This document shows positions 14,649 through 25,275 of a stretch of 64,000 nucleotides of DNA, in pieces (positions within the stretch are counted from its first letter, which is position 1; every line of letters starts with the position of its first letter). The position numbers were made by a program, and so were the translations under genes. Under the pieces are notes generated by a model. The model did not search any database and was not told the DNA's origin. It was given only the letters and a program-made list of their open reading frames with translations. Source of the stretch: Voacanga thouarsii (Eukaryota > Streptophyta > Magnoliopsida > Gentianales > Apocynaceae); the NCBI GenBank assembly GCA_026120185.1, contig JANUWF010003367.1, forward strand, positions 4,565,228 to 4,629,227, written 5' to 3'.

Positions 14649-17600
14649 GCTATTTCTGTTTTAATAGACCCTGGATCGACACATTTATATGTGAACGATA
14701 AGTGTGCATGCCATTTGGGTTGGGACGGAGTAGAAATGCCTTATACCATGTTAGTGAGCACCCCCTTGGGGAAGCAAAGAGATGAAAGTAGGGTAGTACA
14801 AGGGTGTGATATTATGGTCGGGAAGGAGAATTTGAAGGCAGACCTCATAATCCTACCTATCGATGACTACGATCTGATTCTGGGTATGGATTGGTTAGCG
14901 AAGCATGGAGCAAGAGTGGATTGCAAGGTCAAGACGGTACAGTTCGTTAGACCCGAATGTGATGTATTGGAGTTTAGAGGGAAGAAAGTAAAAGAGTTGA
15001 AATTCCTGATAGCGGGAACAAAGGCCCGAAAAATGTTGAAGAAGGGTTGTGTAGGGTATCTGGCTTACTTAATCAATAAGTCAAAGGATCAGTGTATTTT
15101 GGAAAGCACCGAGGTGGTGAAGGACTTTGCCTATGTATTTCCGGCCGAGCTCACTATCGATCTAGTTCCTGGAGCTGAGCCGGTATTGAAGACTCCTTAT
15201 CGAATGGCGCCCACAGAATTAAAGGAATTGAAGGAACAACTGAAGAAGTTGGTTAAGTAACGGTATATAAGACCCAATACGTCACCTTGGGGAGCCCCAG
15301 TGTTGTTCGTAAAGAAGAAAGATGGGGCGTTGAGGTTGTGTATAGACTATAGAGGATTGAATAACCTCACGATCAAGAACAAGTACCCCTTACCTCTAAT
15401 TGATGAGTTGTTCGATCAGTTGCAATGCTCTTGTTACTTCTCCAAGTTGGATCTCCGGCAAGGTTATTATCAGGTGCGAATCAAAGAGGAGGATATTCCC
15501 AAGACGGCCTTTAACACTAGATATGGGCACTACGAGTTCGTGGTGATACCGTTTGGAGTAACTAATGCACCCGCTGTTTTCATAGATCTTATGCACAGAG
15601 TTTTTTAGCCATACTTGGAAAAGTTCGTAGTGGTGTTTCTGGACAATATTTTGATCTACTTGAAGAGTGTCGAGAAGTATGCAGAGCATCTGAAGTTGGT
15701 ACTGGAAAAATTGAGGAACTATAAACTGTATGCCAAGTTTAGCAAATGCGAGTTTTAGTTAGATTCAGTTGCCTTTCTTGGTCACGTGATATCTAAAGAG
15801 GGAATCGAGGTGGACCCAGTAAAAGTCGAGGCTGTCTCTAATTGGAAACAACCGAAGAGCGTAACTGAGATTAGGAGTTTTCTTGGATTGGTGGGATATT
15901 ACCGGCGGTTCATTAAGAACTTCTCCACGTTGGCTATACCGATGACTCGACTGCTAAGGAAGGATGTGATGTATGTCTGGAGTGATAAGTGTGAGAAGAG
16001 TTTTCAAGAGCTCAAGAGCATATTGATGACGGCACCGGTGTTGAGCTTACCTGAGGAAGGTAAACCCTACTCCTTGTACACAGACGCCTCTAAGGAAGGT
16101 TTGGGGGCGGTGCTAATGCAAGATAGGAAAGTTATCGCCTATGCATTGGGGAAGCTGAAGCCGCATGAGCTTAACTATCCGACGCATGACTTGGAGTTGG
16201 CTGCGATAGTGTTTGCCCTGAAGAAGTGGCGACACTACTTATATGGAGCGGAGTATGAAGTCTTCATAGATCATAAGAGTCTGAAATATATCTTCACTCC
16301 AAAGGACTTGAATCTAAGGCAGAGAAGATGGATGGAGTTTTTAGAAGACTATAAGTTTCCAATTAGCTATCACCCGGGGAGAGCTAACGTGGTAGCTGAT
16401 GCGCTGAACCGAAAGGTGAGAATGGCTAGTATGAGGGTGCAAGAAGTCTAAATAGTACAAGAACTCGTGGAGCGAAAGGCAGAAGTAGGAGAAGGAAAGA
16501 TCAGCTTGTGTAATTTGAAGATGGAACCTGCGATGAGGCAAGAGATTGGAAAAGTGCAGCGAGGCAACCAAAACTTTCAAACTTTTTCAAAAGAGAAAAT
16601 AAGGAGTTTCGGATTGATGAAGATGGAGTGTTGTATTTCCGAGAACGGATATGTGTACTGGATGACTCAGTATTGAAGAGAAAGATAATGGGCAAGGCTT
16701 ACAAGAGTAAGTATACTATTCATCTTGAAGAAGTGAAGATGTACCAAGATTTGAAGAAGGCCTACTGGTGGCTAGGGATGAAAAGGGATGTGGCACAATA
16801 CATCTCTACATGTCTGACTTGTCAAAAAGTAAAGGCGGAGCATAAGAAAGTAGCTGGATTATTGCAACCGTTGCCTATTCCCGAGTGGAAGTGGCAAGAG
16901 GTGACGGTGGATCTTATTACAGGATTACTTATGTCAAAGACTTTGAAGGATGCTGTTTGGGTTGTGGTTGACAGGTTGACCAAGATAGCTCATTTTATTC
17001 CGATAAATGTTAAGGATTCTATGGAGAAGCTGGCTAAGACATACATTCGGGAAGTGGTTAGGTTGCATGGTGTACCAACAGGGATCGTATCCGACCAAGA
17101 TTCTAGGCTCACTTCAAGATTTTGGACCAAGTTTCAAGAGTCAATGGGGATAACTTTGAAGCTCAGCACTTTTGCTCATCCGTAGACTGATGGACAGTCC
17201 GAGAGAGTCATCCTGATATTAGAGGACATGCTTAGGGCTTGTGTGTTGGATTTTGGAGATAAGTGGATATATTGTATACCTTATGTTGAGTTGGCATACA
17301 ACAATAGTCACCAAGCATTGATTGAGATGGCACCCTATGAAGCATTATATGGATGAAAATGTCAAGTACCGTTATATTGGGGTTGGACTGAGATGGGCAA
17401 ATCGGCAAGACTGGAGAGGTAAACATTGAGGAGATGGCAAGTAAAGTAAAGATGATAAGGGAGAGACTGAAAGCGGCGCAAAGTTGATAGAAAAGTTATG
17501 CGGACAGCAGAAGAAGAGAATTGGAGTTTCAAGTAGGGGACCAGACTTTTCTAAAGATAACACCTAGTAGGGGGTTTCTAAAATATCCTAAAGGCGAGAA

Positions 17601-17950
17601 GTTGAGTCCTAGATATTTAGGACAATTTCCAGTGATCGAGAAGATTGGACCCGTAGCATATCGATTGGAGTTGCCAGAAGATTTGGCAAGAATTCACGAT
17701 GTGTTCTACGTATCTCAGTTGAAGAAATACAACCTTGACTCGGAGCATATATTGAATGAGGAGCCATTATTTCTACAGCCTGACTTGAGCTACGTGGAGA
17801 AATCGATTAAGGTTCTGGATCAGAGTGTCAAGGTGTTGAAGAGTAAGCAAATACCTATGGTGAAAATTTTGTGAGATCATCATAGTACTCAAGACGCCAC
17901 ATGGGAAATAGAAGAGTAGCCGAAGAAGAAATACCCAAACTTGCTCTAAA
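14649..17950 (+). pseudogene. pol of the Tekay-like element (PR-RT-RH-INT-chromodomain)
   Basis: The protease site LIDPGSTHLY lies at about 14662. Reverse transcriptase starts near 15230 ([18 protein letters not shown]). Its catalytic pair, normally DD, reads DN at 15642-15647. RNase H ([13 protein letters not shown]) is near 16076. Integrase has a zinc-binding region ending CLTCQKVKAEH, then a core with VDRLTKIAH and SDQDSRLTSRFW. The C-terminal chromodomain-like part (VSQLKKY, ATWEIEE) ends near 17950. In-frame stops include 15606 and 15757 in RT, 17185 in the integrase core (Gln to stop), 17356, and 17872 in the chromodomain (Trp to stop). It cannot make an active polyprotein. Confidence 0.9.
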
Positions 17951-17986
17951 GGTATAGCGCTCTGAATTTTGGGATGAAATTCTCTT

Positions 17987-17999
17987 AAGGGGGAGAGAA
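17987..17999 (+). other. Polypurine tract of the Tekay-like element
   Basis: AAGGGGGAGAGAA directly precedes the LTR start TGTAATACCCC at 18000. This is the plus-strand primer site. Confidence 0.9.
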
Positions 18000-18663
18000 T
18001 GTAATACCCCGTTTAAAATCGCCTTTGTTATATGGGAAAAGTCTTGCATTGCATAACCTTTATATGACATTTAATAACTTGAACTATATTCATGGGTATA
18101 TGTGATCTATGAGTTGGTTAGTTCATGAATTTATTTACTTTGATATAATTATTGAATGACTAATTAAATAAGAGTGGGAGTTGAAGGAATTTGTTACTTG
18201 AGTTTTTTTTTTTTTTTTATGAGTGAAGTAAGTGAGTGGGAGTTAAGGGATTTTGTTAGTTTCTTAGTGGACTTGAGCCTTTGTTTTATGAGTATTATTA
18301 GATGAGTATTATTGAAGGAAAATGGAGTAAGTGAGTGGGAGTTAAGGGAATTTGTTAGTTTCTTGGTGGACTCGAGCTTTTGTGTTATAAGTATTATTAG
18401 AGGAATAATGGAGTAGTAAGTGGGAGTTAAGGAAATTTGTTAGTTTCTTGGTGGACTTAAGCTTTTGTTTTATGGGTATTATTAGAAAGGAAATGGAGTA
18501 AGTGAAAAAAGAGTTATTGTGGTTGAGTGGAATGGTTGAAACTAGAGTTGTAGTGGTTTAAGTTTGGTATTTAATAATTGGATATTTGAGCTTAAATCCC
18601 AACTCTTGCAAACCTTTCTATTCTTATTTCTCAAAGTTCTCCTAAGCAAAACAAAAAAACCAG

Positions 18664-18664
<1 letters not shown>

Positions 18665-18705
<41 letters not shown>
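18665..18705 (+). repeat. (CA)n microsatellite
   Basis: About 20 CA units inside the Tekay-like LTR. Confidence 0.95.
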
Positions 18706-18706
<1 letters not shown>

Positions 18707-21700
18707 TTTCAGCTTCTCTTACTCTCAAATTTCCCTATGGTTTTACGCAAAAATCACAGCACAAGACCCCAAGTTTTCTTCCCGTATTTCTGCCTAAAGC
18801 TGAACAAAAAATCAACCTATCATTTTCTCGTTTTTCTCTCATTATCTAGGCCACTTTAGCACCCTAGAGCACAGCCATAAACTCCTTCTATTCACTGTAA
18901 TTTCAGCCAAACCAAGAAGAGCGAAAGCTGCCATTTTTCCTTTGTTTGTTCAAGAGTCCAAAACAAGGTGTAGTTCTTCCAAACATCAAAACACCTAAAC
19001 CTAACATATACTTTTCATCAAAATAGCCACCAATCACACCCTAAACCTCTCTTCTACAAATAAAAACAGCTACCTTTTCTCTCCAAGATTTCGACCATCA
19101 CAACTCCAAACACCACCAAAATCGAAACCTAAGGGCAAGAATTAAGGGACCCAATCATCTTTTCTTCTCAAGTGAACTCAACCGATCACCAAGGAGCCAC
19201 ATTTGCTTCGTTGTCTTGTCTGTCCAAGATGTATTTTAAGACTCAATCTCTATTGATTTGAATGAGCTTGATTTTATAGTGATGGTATTATGTATAACGT
19301 ATAGTATAACAAACATGAATGGAAGGGATGATTAAGTTTGATGGAGCAATAGTTGATCTAGGTGAATATGGGGTGAAATATTATAATATCATGTTATGTT
19401 CCTAGATCCATTTTATGGTTGGTTAAAGATGAGATCATATGAAGTTTATGTTAGACAAATATTAGAGGTCTTTGTATTGATGATGAGATTTGATTATATG
19501 CATGCCATGATAAGATGTATGATCATGTGAAAACTATAGCGATGAGCTTCTACTTAGAGGCCATGGATGAATTAGATGATTAATATCATCATAGAGATTC
19601 ATGATGCATGAAAAGATGAGTGGATTCATATCTAGTTTCTAATCATAGAAATATTGATTCTAAATAAGAAAGAAAGTGAAAAAGAGATCAAGCATTGCTT
19701 TGGTTGATTATTGAGAATATCCAAGTAAGTTCCTGCATAACTGTTTTGCTAAATATTATATGTTTGCAAGTAATTTTGTACAATGATATTTGAAATGGTG
19801 TCAATATCATGATTGACATGATGATTGGAACGTTAGTTGAATATAATGAATTGTACTATGATATTTTGATACTTGGTTTGAGAACGTAGTCGTTTTATTC
19901 TCTAAATGAGTTGGTCAAATATCAACTTTTAAACTGAAAATGATTTCTTTTCTTTATCACTAAATGTTTTAGCAAACTTATTGTGAAAAGTCACGTTTTA
20001 CAAAGACAAGGTAATCAATGATTGTGAAAACAAGAGAAATGATTCTATCCCTAAATAGGGAGCGTTGAGTACTCAGTGGGGGTAGGCTAGTAGTGCTAGT
20101 CTTGAAAAGCTAGAGTGAGTCTTCTAGCAGGAGGCCACCTCTAGAAGATGATTGTTGAAAGGTTACATTGGGACGCTATTATGGTGGTAACCATGATATG
20201 GATTGATATATTATTGTTTGAATCATTGCTACTCCCTACATAATGAACTTATGATTATAAAGAGATGATGATTTATTGAGGACTGCTTTGGATATGATGA
20301 GTAATGCTCATTTGAATAATTGTTTATTGATGAAAAGTCTTGCAAACATGAATTTTGGGTTTCGATAAACCTGCATGTACGAAATGTTTATATATGGCAT
20401 TCGCACACGCGGGACTTATTGAGATGCCAATCGCACACTATTTTAGATCATATTTTCAGGGAAGTGCTTTTATTGAGAAGATTGAAGAGATAAGAGATGA
20501 CCTTCAGTTTATTTATTTCTACTTTGTATTTCTTTCGAGAGATGATTGTTAGTTTTAGATTCTCAAATTTGTATAAATTTTAACTTTGGTTGTAATAAGA
20601 TTATCAAGAATTGTATTTAGTCATATTCGTTCCTTTTATACCTCGTTATAAAGACCCCTGATCCTTTGGATGGGACGACATCCCGCCTATTTGGGTACGT
20701 AGGTAGTGAGTGTTGGAATATATGCCCTCTAATTTATCTGATGGAATATTAAATAAAGAATTTATTCTAAAAATTTATTTGTGCACGATTTATGTTTGGA
20801 AATGACCCATTGTGTTTAAGTAAATGGTCCATGTGAATGGTGGTTTTTCACAGTAAGGTATGAATCACGAGTTACTTAACACATAAACGTTTGTTCTTAA
20901 TCAATTGATGAGAATGAGAATCTCATCATGTCTAGGTTATTATGTTGTGAATTCCAAATGGGAAATGGCTTACCTTTAGCCAGTGAGTAGTCCACTCACT
21001 TCATGACATAAGCGTATTTCGAATACGTAGAATAGGACCTGTAGTAGTGGTTTCTTAAAGTACTATATGGTAGAAACTTAGACTACTACTGTTTCAGCGT
21101 GGACTAGTACTCTACGACTTGAGTATGAGTTGGTGGTCTGACGAAGTTGGAAGCATGTACTTTGATATGTTATAGTTGATATTCTATCATATGACCAACA
21201 TTCTTGCATGTTGGGTATGTGTGACTAGTTAGTTAAGACAGACTTGTATAAGATAGTTTCTATATTATATCGTCCTTTATGGTTGTCTAAATGATCTAAA
21301 TATCCAGGGCTTTGGGAAACATGACTTAGATGTTTGTTTTAGGGTAGCTCCCTTGAAAAGCGGAAGCGATCTAGAAAGTCGTGGATCATTGGACTAGAAG
21401 CCTAAGGATAGTAAATGTCATTTAGAGAGGTGTTAGTACATTTCTTCCTCTCTAATGTACAACAATGTATAGAGTGATATTTTAGTCATTACACCCGTAG
21501 GTCAAAGACTTTGCTAATGCAGCATTGCCCTTGGGGTTAATATTTCCTTATGGTGATATGAGAAATTATTTAAAATGCAAAATATCACAATTTATATAGC
21601 AAGGGTATTTTGGTCATTTTAGTAGCCAATGCGATGTGTCTTTTGGTCTCCGAAATGACCCTATAATGTCATGAACGATTTGGGTTATGAATGGTCTATT

Positions 21701-21884
21701 TGGATTTGTTAATTATTTATTTGGTTATTTAATAATACCTGAAAAATAAATAATTAAGATTTATTATTTATGAGTGTACAAACCCTAGAATAAATAATTT
21801 TTCTAGTCCAATTGAACACAAATGGATACTCTCTCGGGTAAATAGAAAAATGAATTTTTGTACTCTTTCCTTTTGATTTTTAGT

Positions 21885-22330
21885 AATGGAGCTTTTATTA
21901 TAGGGCTATATATATAGAGATATATATATGTGTATATGTATGTATATGTATATATATATACATGGATATATATTATATATATTATATAATAAAGAAGCTT
22001 TTATTATAGTGCTATACACACACACACACACACACATGTATATATATGTATATATATACATATATGGATATCTATGTGTATATATACATATATGGATATA
22101 TATTATATATATTATGCAATAATGTAGCTTTTATCAAAGTGTTATATTTTCTATTATGCAATAATGAAGCTTTTATCAAAGTGCTATATTTTCTATTATG
22201 CACTAATTGAGCTTTTAATTCTTAAATCAAAAAGCTTTTCATTTGTTATGCATTAATGAAACTTCTAATTTTTAAATTAAAAAGCTTTTCATTAATTATG
22301 CATTAGTGGAGCTTTTGATTTTTGAAATCA
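21885..22330 (+). repeat. Minisatellite and TA microsatellite block inside the solo LTR
   Basis: Units built on GAGCTTTTATTATAGGGCTAT or AAGCTTTTATCAAAGTGCTAT recur six or more times, interleaved with TA/TATG and CA microsatellites. The block looks like a local slippage expansion private to this LTR copy. Confidence 0.7.
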
Positions 22331-22625
22331 AAGAAAAGAAAAGGAAAATAAAAGAGCACCTGGTTGTTCATTTTTCCTCTATATATAGAGAACACTTAGT
22401 TGTTCATTTTGGTGTGAAACTAAGAAGGGTATGCATGGGAGAGTAGTGTTTATAATTTTTGAGTAAGAGAACTCTTGGTTATACAAAGAGTTCTTAAGTT
22501 GTTCATAAGGAGACAAAAGAGAAAGCATTGTTGAAACCTTCAACAAAGCTTATCAAAACCCAATCTTCAAACTTTCATCGGCTGTACTACGGGTAACATT
22601 TCAGAAAACTAAAAGCTTTGCGTGA

Positions 22626-22721
22626 ATGAGACGTAGTAGACGGTTGCAAGAACGTGATCCACTGGCCTTAAATATTCATACACAGACATCTACTTCAGTG
22701 CAAAGTGGTCCGTCCAAGTAA
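22626..22721 (+). CDS. Short LTR-encoded Arg-rich reading frame (copy 1)
   Basis: A 31-codon frame beginning MRRSRRLQERDP near the LTR 3' end. It aligns with MQTRRSRRLAGVQPEA at 61406 and MQTRRSRRIAGFQPEA at 58224. In the RRSRRL core this copy and that at 61406 differ at four or more bases, all synonymous (for example CGT/CGA, AGA/CGA, CGG/AGG, TTG/CTA). The stop is followed at once by AGAG and GTAAAT, which looks like a 5' splice site. No known protein is recognised. Whether it is translated is unknown. Confidence 0.4.
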   Translation: MRRSRRLQERDPLALNIHTQTSTSVQSGPSK

Positions 22722-22799
22722 AGAGGTAAATTTTCATTACCCTAACATGCTTTTATTTTCATGATTTTTGCCATCTTGTGCCTTCAGTGGGGTGTTACA

Positions 22800-23340
22800 G
22801 GGGAGTGCCTTATGGGGTATAATTCATCAACAAACATCCACTGTTGCAAACCCATAAGTAGTGTAGCTCCATAGCTTTCAAGCATCTCAATCTCATTCCC
22901 AGGAATATATTGAGCTCCTAAAATTCCAGGGTTGCTACAAAAAATGGAAAAAAAAAAGAAAGAAAAATCAATATTGCAAGAGGAAGGAAATAGATATAGA
23001 TAGGTTAATTTGAGAGGTAAGATATCATTGTCATAGCACTTCAACAAAGTTACAGTAAAGTCTTACCACTTCCATGGCCAAAATAGATAAAGAGATCATG
23101 ATTTTTCAAGGCTGCAAGAAGTTCTTCAGTTCTGGGTGCACTTCCAGTTTTCCCCTGGGTAGCAAGCCAAGTAAAAATTCTTTTAAGAATGAGAAACAAT
23201 TCATACAATCGCATGACATTGTAGACTTTTGTTAATGATTTCTTGAATTTACTTTCATAGATGAAACCAAGACAACGATTACCTCCAATTTTCAAACTCA
23301 TCCTGTGTCCTGATGAGATCACCACTGGGATTCAACACAT
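22800..23340 (-). pseudogene. Separase catalytic-domain fragment
   Basis: Separase is the caspase-like protease that cuts cohesin at anaphase. Three minus-strand exons match its C-terminal region. About 23340-23283 gives [12 protein letters not shown]. 23154-23067 contains YFGHGSG, where His is the catalytic histidine. 22917-22800 gives AQYIPGNEIEML then ATLLMG. Exon joins between the last two keep frame through HGSGAQY. In the last exon one extra base shifts the frame at the catalytic-Cys motif (MGC.SG), and a CAA codon appears as TAA shortly after. The Tekay-like LTR end cuts the exon at 22799/22800, and the remaining C-terminus was not found. Separase is over 2,000 residues long in plants, so only a small part is present. 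Confidence 0.85.
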
Positions 23341-23381
23341 AAAAGGAAAAAAACAAATATTCAAAAATTTACCACTTACAA

Positions 23382-25261
23382 TATTGAGTATCTCACACAT
23401 ATCATATATGGCGCAACGGAAAATTAAAACAAGATACCATCCCAGGATCCGCATATGTGTGGAAAACAAGACATATATAGAGAACAAAGATAACATCTTT
23501 TACCTTTCTTTGATTGTGTGGAAAACAAAATCTTTCCTTTTTCAAGTTTGATGATTGTGGCGCGATCTAGCAATCCTCTTGATAAAACACAACGAGAATT
23601 GAATGTCCAACCACTATAATCACAGTGTGTTATTATCTCTAACAGAAATCTACACGGAGGATCACATTCAAGCACCAAGATTTTTCTATGCTAGCAGAAA
23701 ACAATAATGGTGGCTGGGTTTGTTCTTCTTGTTCAGCAAAACCAGAGAGAAAGAAGAAGAAGATGATGAAGGGTTTTGCTGTTCTTAGAGAACAACGAGA
23801 GAGAGAGAGAGAGAGAGAGAGAAGAGAAGATAATATATATATATAAGAAGGCTTCTTGTGCCCCTTGGTTTTTTTATGTTTTGTTTCATGTGACCTTTGG
23901 TTTTTGTAGAGTTATTTCATGTGACTCTTCATCTTCCACTAGGGTTATATCCCATATAACCAAAAAGCCACAATTCAAATAACCCCTTATCTGAGAATTC
24001 TAAACAATTAGAACTTTCTAATTTGCAATTAGAACCCATCAAGTTCTCAAAATTATAAATTGGCCCATAAATTATAACTAATTATAATTTAGCCACATCA
24101 ACTTCTCTTTCTCGCAATAAACCCCACTATGTTATCAAATAACACCTTGAGTATATAATCCTCCATGGTGTGTGACCTATTAGGTTTCCCGATCAATTGG
24201 TAGCGAACATGAATTAATCTAAATGTCTTTGAGATTAATAACCCCTTAATTAATTAGATTTAATCACATTGATTCTAATCAGGATTGATTTATTAATTCA
24301 TCAAATAATAAACCCATATTCACAAATCATGAGCGGTATCTAGCAACACATCATGACCACCCAAGAGTCCAGGAAGTCAAGTGGCTTGACATAAACCCTT
24401 CAATAATAAATTATAGTGCAATTAACTCCTTTCACCATACAATATCTCATTCGGTTTGGAATACGAAATTATTGCCGACTCTCTCCAGAATATATATTAA
24501 TTCTGGCTCGAATATAAGTGTACTTGCACCAGGAATCCACTACTCTAAATGTATATCAATTAGAACTGTTTTCAATACACATACGCCTTGGCCAAGGACT
24601 TCTTGAGTAACAATTCCTATAAGTTGCCGTGAGATATTTACCCATACTATTAGGAGTGATGAATCATTTATTGACCTTCTCAACTATTTTCGTTTGCCTC
24701 ATTATGTACCCAATATCCATCCCATAGGCAGCCCTCGATCTGGCTCCAGAGATTGGAATCAAAGCACAATGTTTAGTAAATAAAGTACCTTAGAGATTTC
24801 AAGTCTAAGGATACTTACACGTTTGATATATTGAGATTATATCACTGGCACTAAATAGTTATCCATGTGATTATCTCATAGCTAGGTCATCCAATGAACT
24901 TGTTCCACTAATGCATCCATGTGTTAACTTTGAGTATCTCAATACTCACGGATATGAGAACAACAGCTTGATCAAATCAGGAAGTCTAACACATGCTAGT
25001 CTTAACGCATTAATGTTGTCCAATCTCATTAATACTACGACTAGGGACTATTTAAGTACTAACACTATACAGTGTAGTAGGAATCTCATATCATGATCTC
25101 TATCATGATTTTCTTAACACAATATCGTACTAGGGACTTATCTAACAGTTATATTATACAAAAGTAATAAAAAAAACTGTAAGATAAATAATACCTTGTA
25201 TTAAAATAAAATGTGTCATATACAAGGTACAAGTGATTGCCTATAGGGCATAACACTAACA
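23382..25261 (-). repeat. 3' LTR of element B
   Basis: 1,880 bp; pairs with 30597-32528. It includes a (GA)n tract at about 23796-23822. On the minus strand it begins TGTTAGTGTTATGCCC, next to the polypurine tract. Confidence 0.95.
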
Positions 25262-25272
25262 AACTCCCACTT
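25262..25272 (-). other. Polypurine tract of element B
   Basis: The minus strand reads AAGTGGGAGTT immediately before the LTR start TGTTAG. Confidence 0.85.
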
Positions 25273-25275
25273 GCA

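Larger units (their letters stand above)
20711..22786 (+). mobile_element. Copia solo LTR, family A copy 1
   Basis: It begins TGTTGGAATATATGCCC and ends TGTGCCTTCA. The flanks are GTGAG on the left and GTGGG on the right, a 5 bp target duplication with one mismatch. It lies inside the Tekay-like 3' LTR, so it inserted later. It shares order and wording with the LTRs at 50162, 56543 and 59589 (for example TTTCACAGTAAGGTATG and CTAAATATCCAGGGC). It has no internal domain, as expected after LTR-LTR recombination. Its middle third carries tandem repeats absent from the other copies. Confidence 0.85.
13745..22799 (+). mobile_element. Decayed Tekay/Del-like Ty3/gypsy chromovirus lacking its 5' LTR
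   Basis: Order on the plus strand: gag with two zinc knuckles, protease, reverse transcriptase, RNase H, integrase, chromodomain remnant, polypurine tract, long 3' LTR. The integrase linker QPLPIPEWKW and the post-integrase chromodomain region point to the Tekay (Del) lineage, as does the LTR of about 2.7 kb once an inserted solo LTR is removed. No 5' LTR or primer-binding site precedes gag; the left boundary near 13745 is simply where homology begins. On the right the LTR ends in GGGGTGTTACA directly against separase sequence. Many stops show it is inactive. Confidence 0.9.
18000..22799 (+). repeat. 3' LTR of the Tekay-like element, split by a solo LTR
   Basis: It starts TGTAATACCCC and ends GGGGTGTTACA, which are perfect inverted complements over 11 bp. 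The first part is 18000-20710 and the last 13 bp or so are 22787-22799. Between them sits a 2,076 bp copia solo LTR. Without the insert the LTR is about 2.72 kb, long but usual for this lineage. A degenerate tandem repeat of about 110-120 bp with GTGAGTGGGAGTTAAGG and TTTGTTAGTTTCTT occurs at about 18170-18500. No coding sequence is seen. Confidence 0.85.
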
